Assembly (NCBI RefSeq): GCF_033963835.1
Contig: NZ_JAXBME010000011.1
Coordinates: 62,001-126,000, forward strand
Origin: Cytobacillus sp. IB215665
GTDB lineage: Bacteria; Bacillota; Bacilli; Bacillales; SM2101
Direction: 5' to 3'
Length of the DNA stretch: 64,000 bases
The translations under genes were made by a program, and so were the position numbers. Shown here piece by piece: positions 19,404-28,098 of the stretch; positions within the stretch are counted from its first letter, which is position 1, and each line of letters opens with the position of its first letter. Under the pieces are notes generated by a model, which worked only from the letters and a program-made list of their open reading frames with translations, was not told the DNA's origin and did not search any database.

Positions 19404-20798
19404 ATGAAAGAATTTTTGTCATTAAACCTTTCAAATACATTAATCAATACATTAAAAAATGAAGGGATTTTTCAACCAACACCGATTCAGGAGCGAGCAA
19501 TTCCAATCATACTCGAAAATAAAGATGTTATCGCACAAGCACAAACTGGGACTGGTAAAACAATTGCCTTCATGTTACCGATTTTAGAAAAGATTGATTC
19601 GAGCAAAGGACACATTCAAGCACTTATTGTAACTCCAACAAGAGAGCTAGCCTTACAAATTACTGCTGAATTAGATAAATTTATTGCGGATGTAGAAGGT
19701 GTTCATGCTTTAGCTGTTTATGGTGGACAAGAGGTAGATAAACAGCTAAAAAAATTAAAACAAAACACTCAAATCGTCGTCGGAACACCAGGTCGCCTTT
19801 TAGATCATATTAAAAGAAAAACGATTGATTTATCTACAATTGATATTCTCGTACTTGATGAGGCCGACCAGATGTTGAACATAGGATTTTTAACAGAAGT
19901 AGAAGAAATAATTAAAGAGACTCCTGATAAACGTCAAACATTATTATTTTCTGCTACAATACCTACAGAAATAAAAAAATTAGCATCAAAATATATGCAT
20001 GATCCTACTTATATTCAAGTTGAAAAAATTCAAGGGCCCGCAGATAATGTTAATCAAATAGCAATACATACAATTGATCGTGCCAAACAAGCTACACTCT
20101 TCCATTTAATTGATACTCGGCGTCCATATTTAGCAGTCATATTTTGTAGAACCAAGAGAAGGGTTAGTAAGCTGTACACCATATTGAAATCAAAAGGATA
20201 TTTATGTGATGAACTACATGGAGATTTATCACAAGCTAAAAGAGAGCAAGTGATGAAACGTTTTAGAGATGTACAACTTCAATTGCTTGTTGCAACAGAT
20301 GTGGCAGCGAGAGGGCTAGATGTTGAAGGAGTTACTCATGTTTTTAACTATGATATACCACAGGATGCCGAAAGCTACGTTCACAGAATTGGGAGGACTG
20401 GTAGAGCAGGTATGCCAGGAGAGGCTATTACCTTTTACTCTTCTAATGATCGACCTGTCCTTGATATGATTGAAAAAGATCTAAACATCAAGATAGAAAA
20501 ACAAAACGTAGGTAAAATAACAAAGAACGACGACAAGGGTAAGAAAAAAAATAATTATTCAAAGAAAACTAATAAGAATCAATCTTCTCGTCAAGGTGGT
20601 AAGGAAGGATCCAAGTCTAGATCAACATCCAAGTCTAAAAATCAAAGTTCAAAGTCGAGACAATCACATAAATCTCATAGCGATGAGTCTAGATCCACAT
20701 ATAAAGGTAGTAAGAATAGCTCTAAAACTAATTCGAATAAAAAATTACATCGGAAGAATACCAAAAACAGGGCTACTCAAAAAGGGAGAAGGAAATAA
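19404..20798 (+). CDS. DEAD-box RNA helicase (CshA/CshB type)
   Basis: A 464-residue ATP-dependent RNA helicase. Motifs in order: Q motif PTPIQ (25-29), motif I AQTGTGKT (46-53), PTRELA (78-83), DEAD (152-155), SAT (183-185), RGLD (303-306) and HRIGRTGRAG (327-336). After about residue 365 comes a long Lys/Ser/Asn-rich tail (KKKNNYSKKT and Ser-Lys repeats) expected to bind RNA nonspecifically, as in CshA-class helicases that act in ribosome biogenesis, cold adaptation and mRNA decay. The tail's low complexity makes a long overlapping frame that is not a gene. Upstream 19270-19360 contains partly complementary segments and may be a structured leader. Confidence 0.93.
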   Translation: MKEFLSLNLSNTLINTLKNEGIFQPTPIQERAIPIILENKDVIAQAQTGTGKTIAFMLPILEKIDSSKGHIQALIVTPTRELALQITAELDKFIADVEGVHALAVYGGQEVDKQLKKLKQNTQIVVGTPGRLLDHIKRKTIDLSTIDILVLDEADQMLNIGFLTEVEEIIKETPDKRQTLLFSATIPTEIKKLASKYMHDPTYIQVEKIQGPADNVNQIAIHTIDRAKQATLFHLIDTRRPYLAVIFCRTKRRVSKLYTILKSKGYLCDELHGDLSQAKREQVMKRFRDVQLQLLVATDVAARGLDVEGVTHVFNYDIPQDAESYVHRIGRTGRAGMPGEAITFYSSNDRPVLDMIEKDLNIKIEKQNVGKITKNDDKGKKKNNYSKKTNKNQSSRQGGKEGSKSRSTSKSKNQSSKSRQSHKSHSDESRSTYKGSKNSSKTNSNKKLHRKNTKNRATQKGRRK

Positions 20799-20946
20799 GT
20801 CATGTTAAGCAAAGCTACTTCAAAAGAGATCATGATTGTAGGTTAAACTACTGTGGTGAGACGCTACTACATTGAAAATATAGTGCTTTCCATAAAGGTG
20901 AAAACGATCCAAACAAAATAAGTTCAACAGTGGTGAGGAATAGTAT

Positions 20947-21702
20947 ATGAAATTGGTTTCTTGGAATGTTAACGGAATAAGAGCATGTGTGAAGAAAGGA
21001 TTTTTAGATTATTTTAATGAGATTGATGCAGATATTTTTTGCATTCAAGAGTCAAAATTACAGCACGGTCAAATTGACTTAGAATTAGCAGGATATTTTC
21101 AATATTGGAACTACGCTTTGAAAAAAGGTTATTCTGGTACAGCGGTATTTACAAAAATAAAACCACTATCTGTCTCATATGGGGTAGGAGATAATGAAAG
21201 TGACCCTGAAGGTAGAATTATTACTTTAGAGTTTGAAAAATTTTATTTAGTTAATGTTTATACACCTAATGCTCAAAGAGATTTAGCAAGACTTAATTAT
21301 CGTTTGCAATGGGAAGAAAATATGAGAACTTATCTTTTGGAATTAGATGGCATCAAACCTGTAATTTTATGTGGAGACCTTAATGTAGCTCATAAAGAAA
21401 TTGATTTGAGGAACCCAAAGTCAAATAGGGGCAACTCTGGATTCACAGATGAAGAACGTGAAAAGATGACAAATTTGCTTGATGCTGGCTTTGTTGATTC
21501 TTATAGATTTCTTTATCCTAATAAAGAAGGCGCTTATTCTTGGTGGTCATATATGAACAAAGTAAGAGAAAGAAACATTGGATGGAGAATAGATTATTTT
21601 ATCGTATCCAATAGACTTAAAACTAATATACTAGATTCAGAGATTCATTCACAAATACTCGGAAGTGACCATTGCCCTGTTTTACTAGAAATGGATATGT
21701 AA
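20947..21702 (+). CDS. exoA: Exodeoxyribonuclease III / AP endonuclease
   Basis: A 251-residue Mg-dependent AP endonuclease and 3'-exonuclease of base excision repair. Motifs: SWNVNGIRA at the N-terminus, CIQESKL with the metal-binding Glu, LVNVYTPNAQ, CGDLNVAH with catalytic Asp and Asn, RIDYFIVS, and the terminal GSDHCPV carrying the catalytic Asp-His. Full length for the family. ATG start with GGTGAGG a few bases upstream. The gene is transcribed in the same direction as the helicase, 148 bases downstream of it. Confidence 0.93.
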   Translation: MKLVSWNVNGIRACVKKGFLDYFNEIDADIFCIQESKLQHGQIDLELAGYFQYWNYALKKGYSGTAVFTKIKPLSVSYGVGDNESDPEGRIITLEFEKFYLVNVYTPNAQRDLARLNYRLQWEENMRTYLLELDGIKPVILCGDLNVAHKEIDLRNPKSNRGNSGFTDEEREKMTNLLDAGFVDSYRFLYPNKEGAYSWWSYMNKVRERNIGWRIDYFIVSNRLKTNILDSEIHSQILGSDHCPVLLEMDM

Positions 21703-21820
21703 CAGTTTAGTTAAAAATAGTTGTATGAAGTCATTTTTTATTATAAATTAACTAAGTAATGTATTAGATCATTTTGGAAATACTGATTACAAGTAAATTT
21801 TATTGAAGGTGGACGAACTT

Positions 21821-22801
21821 ATGGTATATTTTCTCTTTTTCATTGCTGCATGTTTTACTATCTTTCTAGCTGTCCAGTTGTCAAAACATGCTGATATTAT
21901 TGGAGAAAAATCAACTTTAAATGGAGCGGTATTAGGGTTAATGCTTGGTGGAGCAACATCATTACCTGAAATCACAACGAGTGTGACTTCTATTTTTATT
22001 GAAAATCCAGATATTGCGACTGGAAATGTACTAGGTAGCAATTTATTTAATTTGTTAATATTAGCTCTCGTTGATCTCTGGTTTAGAAATAAACAGATTT
22101 TTAATTACTCTAGTAAAGAAAATGGTTATACAAATGTGCTTGTAATGATCCTTTCAAGTATTATTTTTATATCACTTTATATAAGAGTCCCAAATCATTT
22201 CTTTTCTGTTGGAATAGATACGATTGTGTTAATTAGTGTTTATATATTGGGCATCGTTCTATTGTCAAAGGTTAAAAAACCACATGTAGAAGTAGAAGCT
22301 CAAGGAGAATCAAATAAATATGCACATGAATCTTTAAAAAAATCTGTACGAACTTTCGTATTGACTGCTTTTCTTATTCTGCTTTTTGGTACCCTGTTAA
22401 CTATTTCAGCAGACCAAATAGCTACACTAACTGGCATTGAGGCTTCCTTTATAGGATCATTTTTAGTAGCAGCAAGCACAAGTTTACCAGAAGCAGTGTC
22501 TATTGTCGTTGCGGTACGGCTTGCAAACTATGGCCTTGCGATTGGTTCAATACTAGGTAGTAACATCTTTAACATACTCATTTTAGTGTTTACTGATGTT
22601 ATGTTTAGAAGTGGTAGTTTGTTGTTCTATTCTAGTCCGAGCCATATATATACCGTATTAGGAACGCTTATCCTTTCAATCATCACATATTATGCAATAT
22701 TAAGAGAACGTTCTATAAATAAAGTTACATACGTATTGCCAAGTTTATTCGTCGTTATATGTTATTTTATCACTAGTTATGTTATTTTTAGTAAATTATA
22801 A
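21821..22801 (+). CDS. Ca2+/cation antiporter family protein
   Basis: A 326-residue membrane protein of the sodium/calcium exchanger superfamily, with ten or so membrane segments. The two alpha repeats are clear: GGATSLPEITTSV and GNVLGSNLFNLLIL in the first half, AASTSLPEAVSIV and GSILGSNIFNILIL in the second, each with the Glu that coordinates the cation. The halves are separated by a polar loop at about 155-175. Ion specificity (Na+, K+ or H+ against Ca2+) cannot be decided. ATG 21821 is chosen because GAAGGTGG lies about 10 bases upstream; an in-frame TTG at 21803 overlaps that site. Confidence 0.88.
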   Translation: MVYFLFFIAACFTIFLAVQLSKHADIIGEKSTLNGAVLGLMLGGATSLPEITTSVTSIFIENPDIATGNVLGSNLFNLLILALVDLWFRNKQIFNYSSKENGYTNVLVMILSSIIFISLYIRVPNHFFSVGIDTIVLISVYILGIVLLSKVKKPHVEVEAQGESNKYAHESLKKSVRTFVLTAFLILLFGTLLTISADQIATLTGIEASFIGSFLVAASTSLPEAVSIVVAVRLANYGLAIGSILGSNIFNILILVFTDVMFRSGSLLFYSSPSHIYTVLGTLILSIITYYAILRERSINKVTYVLPSLFVVICYFITSYVIFSKL

Positions 22802-22942
22802 TAGGCTTACTTTGTAGCTATTGTATTAACAAAAATATTGGTTTTTGACAAAACCTCATTATCAGTAAGATACATACACCTAGAAGAAGCTTAAAAAGAA
22901 GGTAAAACATAACCAAGACAATTAAGCTAATAAACAACTGTT

Positions 22943-22983
22943 AAAAAAACAAGCCTTCAAAATTAAACTGATGAAGGCTTGTT
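22943..22983 (-). terminator. Terminator for the amidohydrolase gene (works on minus strand)
   Basis: Perfect 12-base arms AACAAGCCTTCA (22948-22959) and 22972-22983. On the minus strand the hairpin is followed by seven T (complement of A 22943-22949). It may also end the plus-strand antiporter transcript. Confidence 0.8.
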
Positions 22984-22993
22984 GTTATTGTCA

Positions 22994-23108
22994 GGCTCTT
23001 TTCGTAAACTATGGTGCTTTTAATACCAAAAAAGAACCTTAAATATCGAAATAAAATGCAACGAACGTAAGTTGTATAGGTGTTTATTTTCATAGTATGA
23101 AAACAGCG
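22994..23108 (+). repeat. Dispersed MITE-like repeat, copy 5
   Basis: Left end GGCTCTTTTCGTAAACTATG, core AAATGCAACGAACGTAAG, then GTATAGGTGTTTATTTTCAT and right end GTATGAAAACAGCG. About 115 bases, shorter between blocks than copy 3. It lies between the terminator and the 3' end of the amidohydrolase gene. Confidence 0.65.
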
Positions 23109-23159
23109 TATTATTTTGTTAAAATACATCATTTATGATCACGCATCAATATTAATTAA

Positions 23160-24317
23160 TTAGATGTTCATTCTACGCTCTTCAGCATAAACAAGTTTGC
23201 CGTCAATAAACGTTTGCTCAACTTTATTTCTTAAGTCAAATGGGTCTCCGCTCCAAAGTACGAAATCAGCGTCTTTCCCAACTTCAATAGATCCAACCTT
23301 TTCTTCCAATCCTAAGTGTTTTGCAGCATTTAACGTAATAGCTTGTAAAGCAATCTCTTCTGTTAAGCCATATTTCACAGCTAAAATAGCACTAGTCATC
23401 AAGTGATCTATGCCGACAACTGGGTGATCAGTAGTAATAGAAAATGGTACATCTTCATTAGCTAACGCTTGAAGTGTGTGCCAACCTTTATCAGCAAGTT
23501 CAATCTTTGACCGAGAAGACATAGTAGGTCCGACAGCTACACGAACATTGTGCTTAGCAATGAAGGGAGCAATTTTGTGACCTTCTGTACAATGCTCAAT
23601 CGTAAGGTCGAAGCCAAATTCAGTTTTTAAACGTAACGCAGTTACAATATCATCAGCACGATGGGCATGAACACGTAATGGAATTTCTTTATTGAGTACC
23701 TTTGCCATATTTTCTAGCTCAAGTTTACGATCTACCTTGCCCTTTTTCCTATTTTCAATATAATTTTGCGCCTCAACTAATTTTTCTCTTAACAGTGCAG
23801 CTGTCCCCATTCTTGTTATAGGTAAAACACCTTTACCACCATGAAAACGCTTTGGATTTTCACCTAGAGCAGCCTTTAATCCTGAAGGATTTTTGACTAC
23901 CATTTCGTCAACGATATGGCCAGCTGTTTTTACGATAACCATTTCACCACCGATTACATTGGCACTTCCTGGCATGATTTGGACAGTTGTAACTCCAGCA
24001 AGACGTGCGTCATTGAACCCCTTTTCAATGGGATTAATCCCATCTATTGCTCGAACTTGAGGAGTTGAAGCAGCACTTACTTCATTGTAATCTTGTCCTT
24101 CTTTGCCAATTCCCTCTTCATGTATACCTAAATGTGTATGTACATCTATTAGACCTGGTGTAATAACTTGGCCTCTAGCATTTACAACCTCACATCCGTC
24201 AGGAATAGCAATGTCAGTTCCAATTTTTACGAATTTACCGTCAGAAACAATGATTGTACCATCACTTAATTTTTTTCCATTACCAACATAACCAGTCACA
24301 TTTGTAATTGCTAACAT
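23160..24317 (-). CDS. Metal-dependent amidohydrolase (imidazolonepropionase-like)
   Basis: A 385-residue cytoplasmic TIM-barrel hydrolase of the amidohydrolase superfamily, COG1228 type. Metal-binding motifs: GLIDVHTHLG at about 56-65, RVHAHRADD at about 217-225, IEHCTEG at about 240, and the late Asp in TTDHPV. The small beta-sandwich is built from the N-terminus and the C-terminal VGKDADFVLW region. The substrate is unknown. Start ATG 24317 follows TAGGAGG with 6-base spacing; an adjacent TTG one codon upstream is possible. It is divergent from the potassium transporter gene. Confidence 0.88.
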   Translation of the reverse strand: MLAITNVTGYVGNGKKLSDGTIIVSDGKFVKIGTDIAIPDGCEVVNARGQVITPGLIDVHTHLGIHEEGIGKEGQDYNEVSAASTPQVRAIDGINPIEKGFNDARLAGVTTVQIMPGSANVIGGEMVIVKTAGHIVDEMVVKNPSGLKAALGENPKRFHGGKGVLPITRMGTAALLREKLVEAQNYIENRKKGKVDRKLELENMAKVLNKEIPLRVHAHRADDIVTALRLKTEFGFDLTIEHCTEGHKIAPFIAKHNVRVAVGPTMSSRSKIELADKGWHTLQALANEDVPFSITTDHPVVGIDHLMTSAILAVKYGLTEEIALQAITLNAAKHLGLEEKVGSIEVGKDADFVLWSGDPFDLRNKVEQTFIDGKLVYAEERRMNI

Positions 24318-24871
24318 CAAAATCCTCCTAAAATATCAATAAAATAACTTAATTGTTCTATTAATCATATTTTTCTATCTATATCTTATTGATCATAATG
24401 GATATTTGAAATATTGTAAATAGATTGCAATAAGCCGAATCTATAAACTGTTTGCTGTCATTTTACTATAGGTGAATGAGAATTTGTGAAAAAAATTTTT
24501 TTATACGAAAAACAACAGAAATGAAGCAATTTTAGCATGAGGTTTACGTTAAGCTCTGATGGTGTTAGTATAATGACTAATTCGTTGAATGGGGTCGATA
24601 TGTAAGCGATTAAAAGCAATAAAACTAAAGGGGAATATCATTAATAGGCAATTTCTTGGTTTATCTTTGGGCATTAATTAGTTGATACTTATAATCTTTT
24701 ATCAATGTAAATGCTCTTTTGAAATTTTATTGCTACAATCAAAAATATTATCTAAGATCATAATTACCTCGGAGTAAAGATGCAACGAAACGATTATTTG
24801 ATAGTAAAAATCAACTCACAAACAAGTTCTTTAAAAACAATATTTAAGAAATAGGTATTGGAGAAAAAACA
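24318..24871. other. Divergent intergenic region before the potassium transporter
   Basis: About 550 bases between two divergent genes, so it should hold both promoters. I looked for the c-di-AMP (ydaO) riboswitch that often precedes ktr genes and did not find its conserved segments. A sequence AAAGATGCAACGAAACG near 24777 resembles the repeat core but has no ends. Confidence 0.5.
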
Positions 24872-26227
24872 ATGAGAATGTTAGCTAAAAGAAAATTATT
24901 GTCTTTTACACCAATTCAATTGATTGTTCTTTATTATACTGTTGCTGCGATCGTATCAACAATTTTACTCATGCTTCCTATTGCTGTTAAAGATGGTGTG
25001 GAATGGTCATTTATAGATGCTTTATTTACTGCTATCAGTGCAATAAGCGTAACAGGGCTAACTGTTGTGTCGACAGTTGACACTTTTAGTGTTCCAGGAA
25101 TTTTTATCTTGGCATTTATTTTACAATTTGGTGGCATTGGATTAATGACCTTAATGACTTTTATGTGGATGTTGTTTAGAAAGAAAATTTCATATCAAAA
25201 CAGAAAGCTCATTACTTATGATCAAAATCGTATTACATATAAAGGGCTTGTTATATATATTAAACAAATCTTATTGATCATTATCTCGATAGAGACTCTA
25301 GGTATGCTTGTTTTAGGCACATATTTCTTAAAGTATTATCCTAATTGGCAAACCGCATATTTACAAGGCTTCTTTGCTTCAATTAGCGCAACGACAAATG
25401 CGGGATTCGATATTACAGGGAGTTCTTTAGTACCATATGCAAACGACTATTTTGTTCAATTTATATATATCATTTTATTAATTGTTGGAGCAATTGGCTT
25501 TCCAGTCTTGATAGAACTGAGGGATAGTTTATCATTTATGAAATGGAACAAAAGGTTTCGTTTTTCACTATATGTTAAGCTCACAACACTTACTTTTTTC
25601 ATTTTAATTGTACTTGGAGGACTATTGATTTTCCTCTTTGAATTTAATCATTTTTTTGCACATAAGCCGTGGCATCAAACACTGTTTTCTTCATTGTTCC
25701 ATTCTGTGTCAGCAAGGAATGGTGGCCTAGCAACACTGGAATTAAATAATTTATCAACTGCTACTCAGCTTACATTGGCGATGCTTATGATCATAGGTGC
25801 ATCACCTAGTAGCGTTGGAGGAGGGATACGTACAACGACCTTTGCTATTGTGATTTTAGCAATGTATGCACATATTAGAGGGCAAGGATCAGTAAAGATA
25901 TTTAAGAGAGAATTAGAAAAAGATGATATCGCAAAGTCATTTGCGATTGTAATGATTGCTTTCCTCGTTTGTTCAAGTTCCGTTGTGATTTTGAGCGTAA
26001 TTGAACCATTTTCATTAAAGTCGATCATATTTGAGGTTTGTTCAGCGTTTGGAACGACAGGATTATCTTTAGGGATTACACCTAGTTTGAGTAATGCTGG
26101 GAAAATAGTTATCATTTTCCTTATGTTTATTGGAAGGATAGGAATTTTAACTTTTATTTACTCAATATCTGGTGAGCAAGAACAAGAACAGCATCACTAT
26201 CCTAAAGAGTATGTCTTAACTGATTAA
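24872..26227 (+). CDS. KtrB/TrkH family potassium uptake channel subunit
   Basis: A 451-residue membrane protein of the Trk/Ktr superfamily, length close to Bacillus KtrB and KtrD. Four M1-P-M2 repeats are visible, with selectivity-filter Gly in segments such as AISVTGLTV, TTNAGFDITG, HSVSARNGGLA and AFGTTGLSLG. It should work with a cytoplasmic RCK subunit (KtrA/KtrC), but none is next to it, so KtrD is the closer analogy. ATG with GGAG upstream. The gene probably ends in the short gap before the thioredoxin; no terminator is clear there. Confidence 0.88.
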   Translation: MRMLAKRKLLSFTPIQLIVLYYTVAAIVSTILLMLPIAVKDGVEWSFIDALFTAISAISVTGLTVVSTVDTFSVPGIFILAFILQFGGIGLMTLMTFMWMLFRKKISYQNRKLITYDQNRITYKGLVIYIKQILLIIISIETLGMLVLGTYFLKYYPNWQTAYLQGFFASISATTNAGFDITGSSLVPYANDYFVQFIYIILLIVGAIGFPVLIELRDSLSFMKWNKRFRFSLYVKLTTLTFFILIVLGGLLIFLFEFNHFFAHKPWHQTLFSSLFHSVSARNGGLATLELNNLSTATQLTLAMLMIIGASPSSVGGGIRTTTFAIVILAMYAHIRGQGSVKIFKRELEKDDIAKSFAIVMIAFLVCSSSVVILSVIEPFSLKSIIFEVCSAFGTTGLSLGITPSLSNAGKIVIIFLMFIGRIGILTFIYSISGEQEQEQHHYPKEYVLTD

Positions 26228-26341
26228 CAAACAGAAGGATTTGTGTGTATTATTCTTGTGAGAATAAAATTGTATTCCTGTATTTGAAAAAGACTTTTTT
26301 GTAACCCTTGCATTTTTATAAAAAAGATCTAATGAAATATA

Positions 26342-26665
26342 GTGATCAACGCTCCTAGCTTACACGTTTCTGATAAATCATTTGCAAATGAAACTAATGA
26401 CGGTTTAGTATTAGTAGATTTTTGGGCACAGTGGTGTACACCGTGCAAAATGATTGGATCAATTCTTGAAGATTTAGATCAAGAGTTTAGCCATAAGTTA
26501 AAGATAGTTAAGCTAGATGTTGATGGAAATGAATTAACTGTATTAAAATATGGCATTATGAATATGCCTACATTATTACTTCTAAATAATGGTGAAGTGA
26601 TTGATAAAGTCGTTGGATACAGGCGACAGGAACAATTAGTTAGTCTTATTACAAAGCATTTATAA
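26342..26665 (+). CDS. Thioredoxin family protein with a CTPC active site
   Basis: A 107-residue cytoplasmic thioredoxin fold. The redox motif is WCTPC (Cys32, Cys35) instead of the standard WCGPC; cis-Pro lies in NMPTLLLL (about 76-83) and the core VDFWAQW precedes the active site. It should reduce protein disulfides, but the Thr between the cysteines may shift its redox potential. The GTG start at 26342 has only a weak upstream site. A strong terminator follows. It is not the standard trxA, more likely an accessory thioredoxin. Confidence 0.88.
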   Translation: MINAPSLHVSDKSFANETNDGLVLVDFWAQWCTPCKMIGSILEDLDQEFSHKLKIVKLDVDGNELTVLKYGIMNMPTLLLLNNGEVIDKVVGYRRQEQLVSLITKHL

Positions 26666-26742
26666 TTTAGTTTTAGGTGAAAGCTAAATAGTATAATACG
26701 TGTATTATGGATATATAGGCTTTCATACATTACTTGGTTAGA

Positions 26743-26776
26743 AACACACTCCTACTGAAGTAGGAGTGTGTTTTTT
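26743..26776 (+). terminator. Rho-independent terminator after the thioredoxin gene
   Basis: Perfect 13-base arms AACACACTCCTAC (26743-26755) and 26760-26772 with loop TGAA, followed by TTTTTTG. It may also serve the converging minus-strand gene at 26795. Confidence 0.9.
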
Positions 26777-26794
26777 GCTAGTGCAAGTTAATAG

Positions 26795-27085
26795 TTAACG
26801 ATCTTCTAATAATTCCTTAACGTCATCTACCTTAAAGTCTAGTAGGATTTCTTTTTGCAAAACACGTTTTAAAGTTTCAGCTACATTACTATTGACATCT
26901 AATAAATCACGGATAGTTACTAGCCTTTGAGATTCAAATGCCGCAACAGCTGCTTGAATTTTTTCACCTTCAGCATTCATTATGTGTGCTAGCGCTAGTT
27001 CCTCAAAACCAACTGTAACTAATAAAAATAATAGAACATTCTCTTTATCATAATCTGGTAAAGTAGGTGCAACTGGCATTCCCAT
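26795..27085 (-). CDS. Small conserved protein, paralogue of the 27284 gene
   Basis: A 96-residue protein without signal peptide. It has a helical core with VGFEELALAHIMNAEGEK, a pattern I associate with small Bacillus/Paenibacillus proteins found near collagen-like or spore-surface genes; the function is not known to me. ATG start with AAGGAGGGA at good spacing. It forms a tandem pair with the next gene upstream (27284-27580), which shares the P-V-x-P-x-L start and the EIALARLMEAEAKK helix. Separate ribosome binding sites and a 198-base gap suggest the two may be transcribed separately. Confidence 0.65.
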   Translation of the reverse strand: MGMPVAPTLPDYDKENVLLFLLVTVGFEELALAHIMNAEGEKIQAAVAAFESQRLVTIRDLLDVNSNVAETLKRVLQKEILLDFKVDDVKELLEDR

Positions 27086-27283
27086 AATTAAATCCCTCCT
27101 TCGTTGTTGTATTGTCTTACACTACATTAGTATGTTGAGTGATAGATATTGCTTGTTTAAATGTCTAATTCGTTTTAAAGGAAATTAAATTGTATTTTTG
27201 TACTAGAGACATACTAGAAGCAATGTTTTATAAATGTAAAAAACAACTCCAATAGAGGGAAATCGATAAACTTCCCGAATATA

Positions 27284-27580
27284 TTAATTAATATTTAATT
27301 GAGTAATCAATTGTCTTATATCATACAACTTATTGTTTAATAGGATTTGTTGTTGATTTACACAAGTAAGTGTACGCTGAACACTTTCAGTAATAGCAAG
27401 TAACTCAGTTGTGTCAATTGTTTGATTCTTAAAAGCAGTAAATGCCATCATTACTTTCTTAGCTTCCGCTTCCATAAGTCGTGCTAAAGCTATTTCGTTT
27501 TCTGTGATAGCTTGTAATAAAAACCATAATACTTGATCCTTGTCTATATTTCCTAATTCAGGAATAACTGGTATATCCAT
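27284..27580 (-). CDS. Small conserved protein, paralogue of the 26795 gene
   Basis: A 98-residue cytoplasmic protein. It shares with its neighbour the opening MDIPVIPELGNIDKDQVLWF and the helix ENEIALARLMEAEAKKVM, then a second helical stretch with conserved Gln-Leu pattern. Identity is low enough that the duplication is old. ATG start with AAAGGGGG upstream. No known domain. A role at the spore surface is a guess from resemblance to proteins of spore formers, not shown by the sequence. Confidence 0.65.
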   Translation of the reverse strand: MDIPVIPELGNIDKDQVLWFLLQAITENEIALARLMEAEAKKVMMAFTAFKNQTIDTTELLAITESVQRTLTCVNQQQILLNNKLYDIRQLITQLNIN

Positions 27581-28098
27581 TTTTACAATCCCCCTTTCAT
27601 TTATGAGGAATTTTATTTAGTTCTAGAGGATAAAAACATAATATGCTAAATCTGTACTAGTCAGGGATGTTGAAAGTGAATAACAGTTATATTTTTATGA
27701 TTCGTAGATTCTGTGTCTATGAAGTACTTAACATGCTCTTTAGAGTATTTTATGGATAAGGTTACTATTCGCTTGTGCGAAAGACTAGCATGGAAGGATT
27801 GTTTGAAATTTAAAGCTCTCTTATCGACAACTATGTAGCTATTCATACTAATTTAGGGTGCAACAATTAAATTTATGCAATTGACTTTATAATAAATGAC
27901 AAAAGATGCCACGAACGTTAGGTATATACGTGTTTATTTTCTGATGTGAAAAAATGCTTAATTTACGAACAATGGGAGATTAACCAAGATAGAAAAAACC
28001 TTTCTTACTATAGTTCAATCTTCTGCTAAAATAATACATAGATACGATCACAATACAAGTTATTCACGAGGTAAATAAGTAGAAAGTGAGGCTATTGG
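27581..28098. other. Intergenic region upstream of the histidine kinase
   Basis: It contains repeat copy 6 (27848-27958). A 61-codon minus-strand frame at 27661-27846 has no ribosome binding site and no family likeness, so I do not call it. Confidence 0.5.
27848..27958 (+). repeat. Dispersed MITE-like repeat, copy 6
   Basis: Degenerate left part GTGCAACAATTA, then a well-kept core AAAAGATGCCACGAACGTTA followed by GGTATATACGTGTTTATTTT and GTGAAAAAATGC. The core is nearly identical to that of copy 3. Confidence 0.6.

Noticed and set aside
20596-20808. A 70-codon frame overlapping the end of the helicase gene
   Set aside because: It is an out-of-frame reading of the Lys/Ser-rich helicase tail.
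24318-24871. A c-di-AMP (ydaO) riboswitch before the potassium transporter
   Set aside because: Expected conserved segments of the riboswitch are not seen in this spacer.
27661-27846. A 61-codon minus-strand frame
   Set aside because: No ribosome site and no recognisable family.
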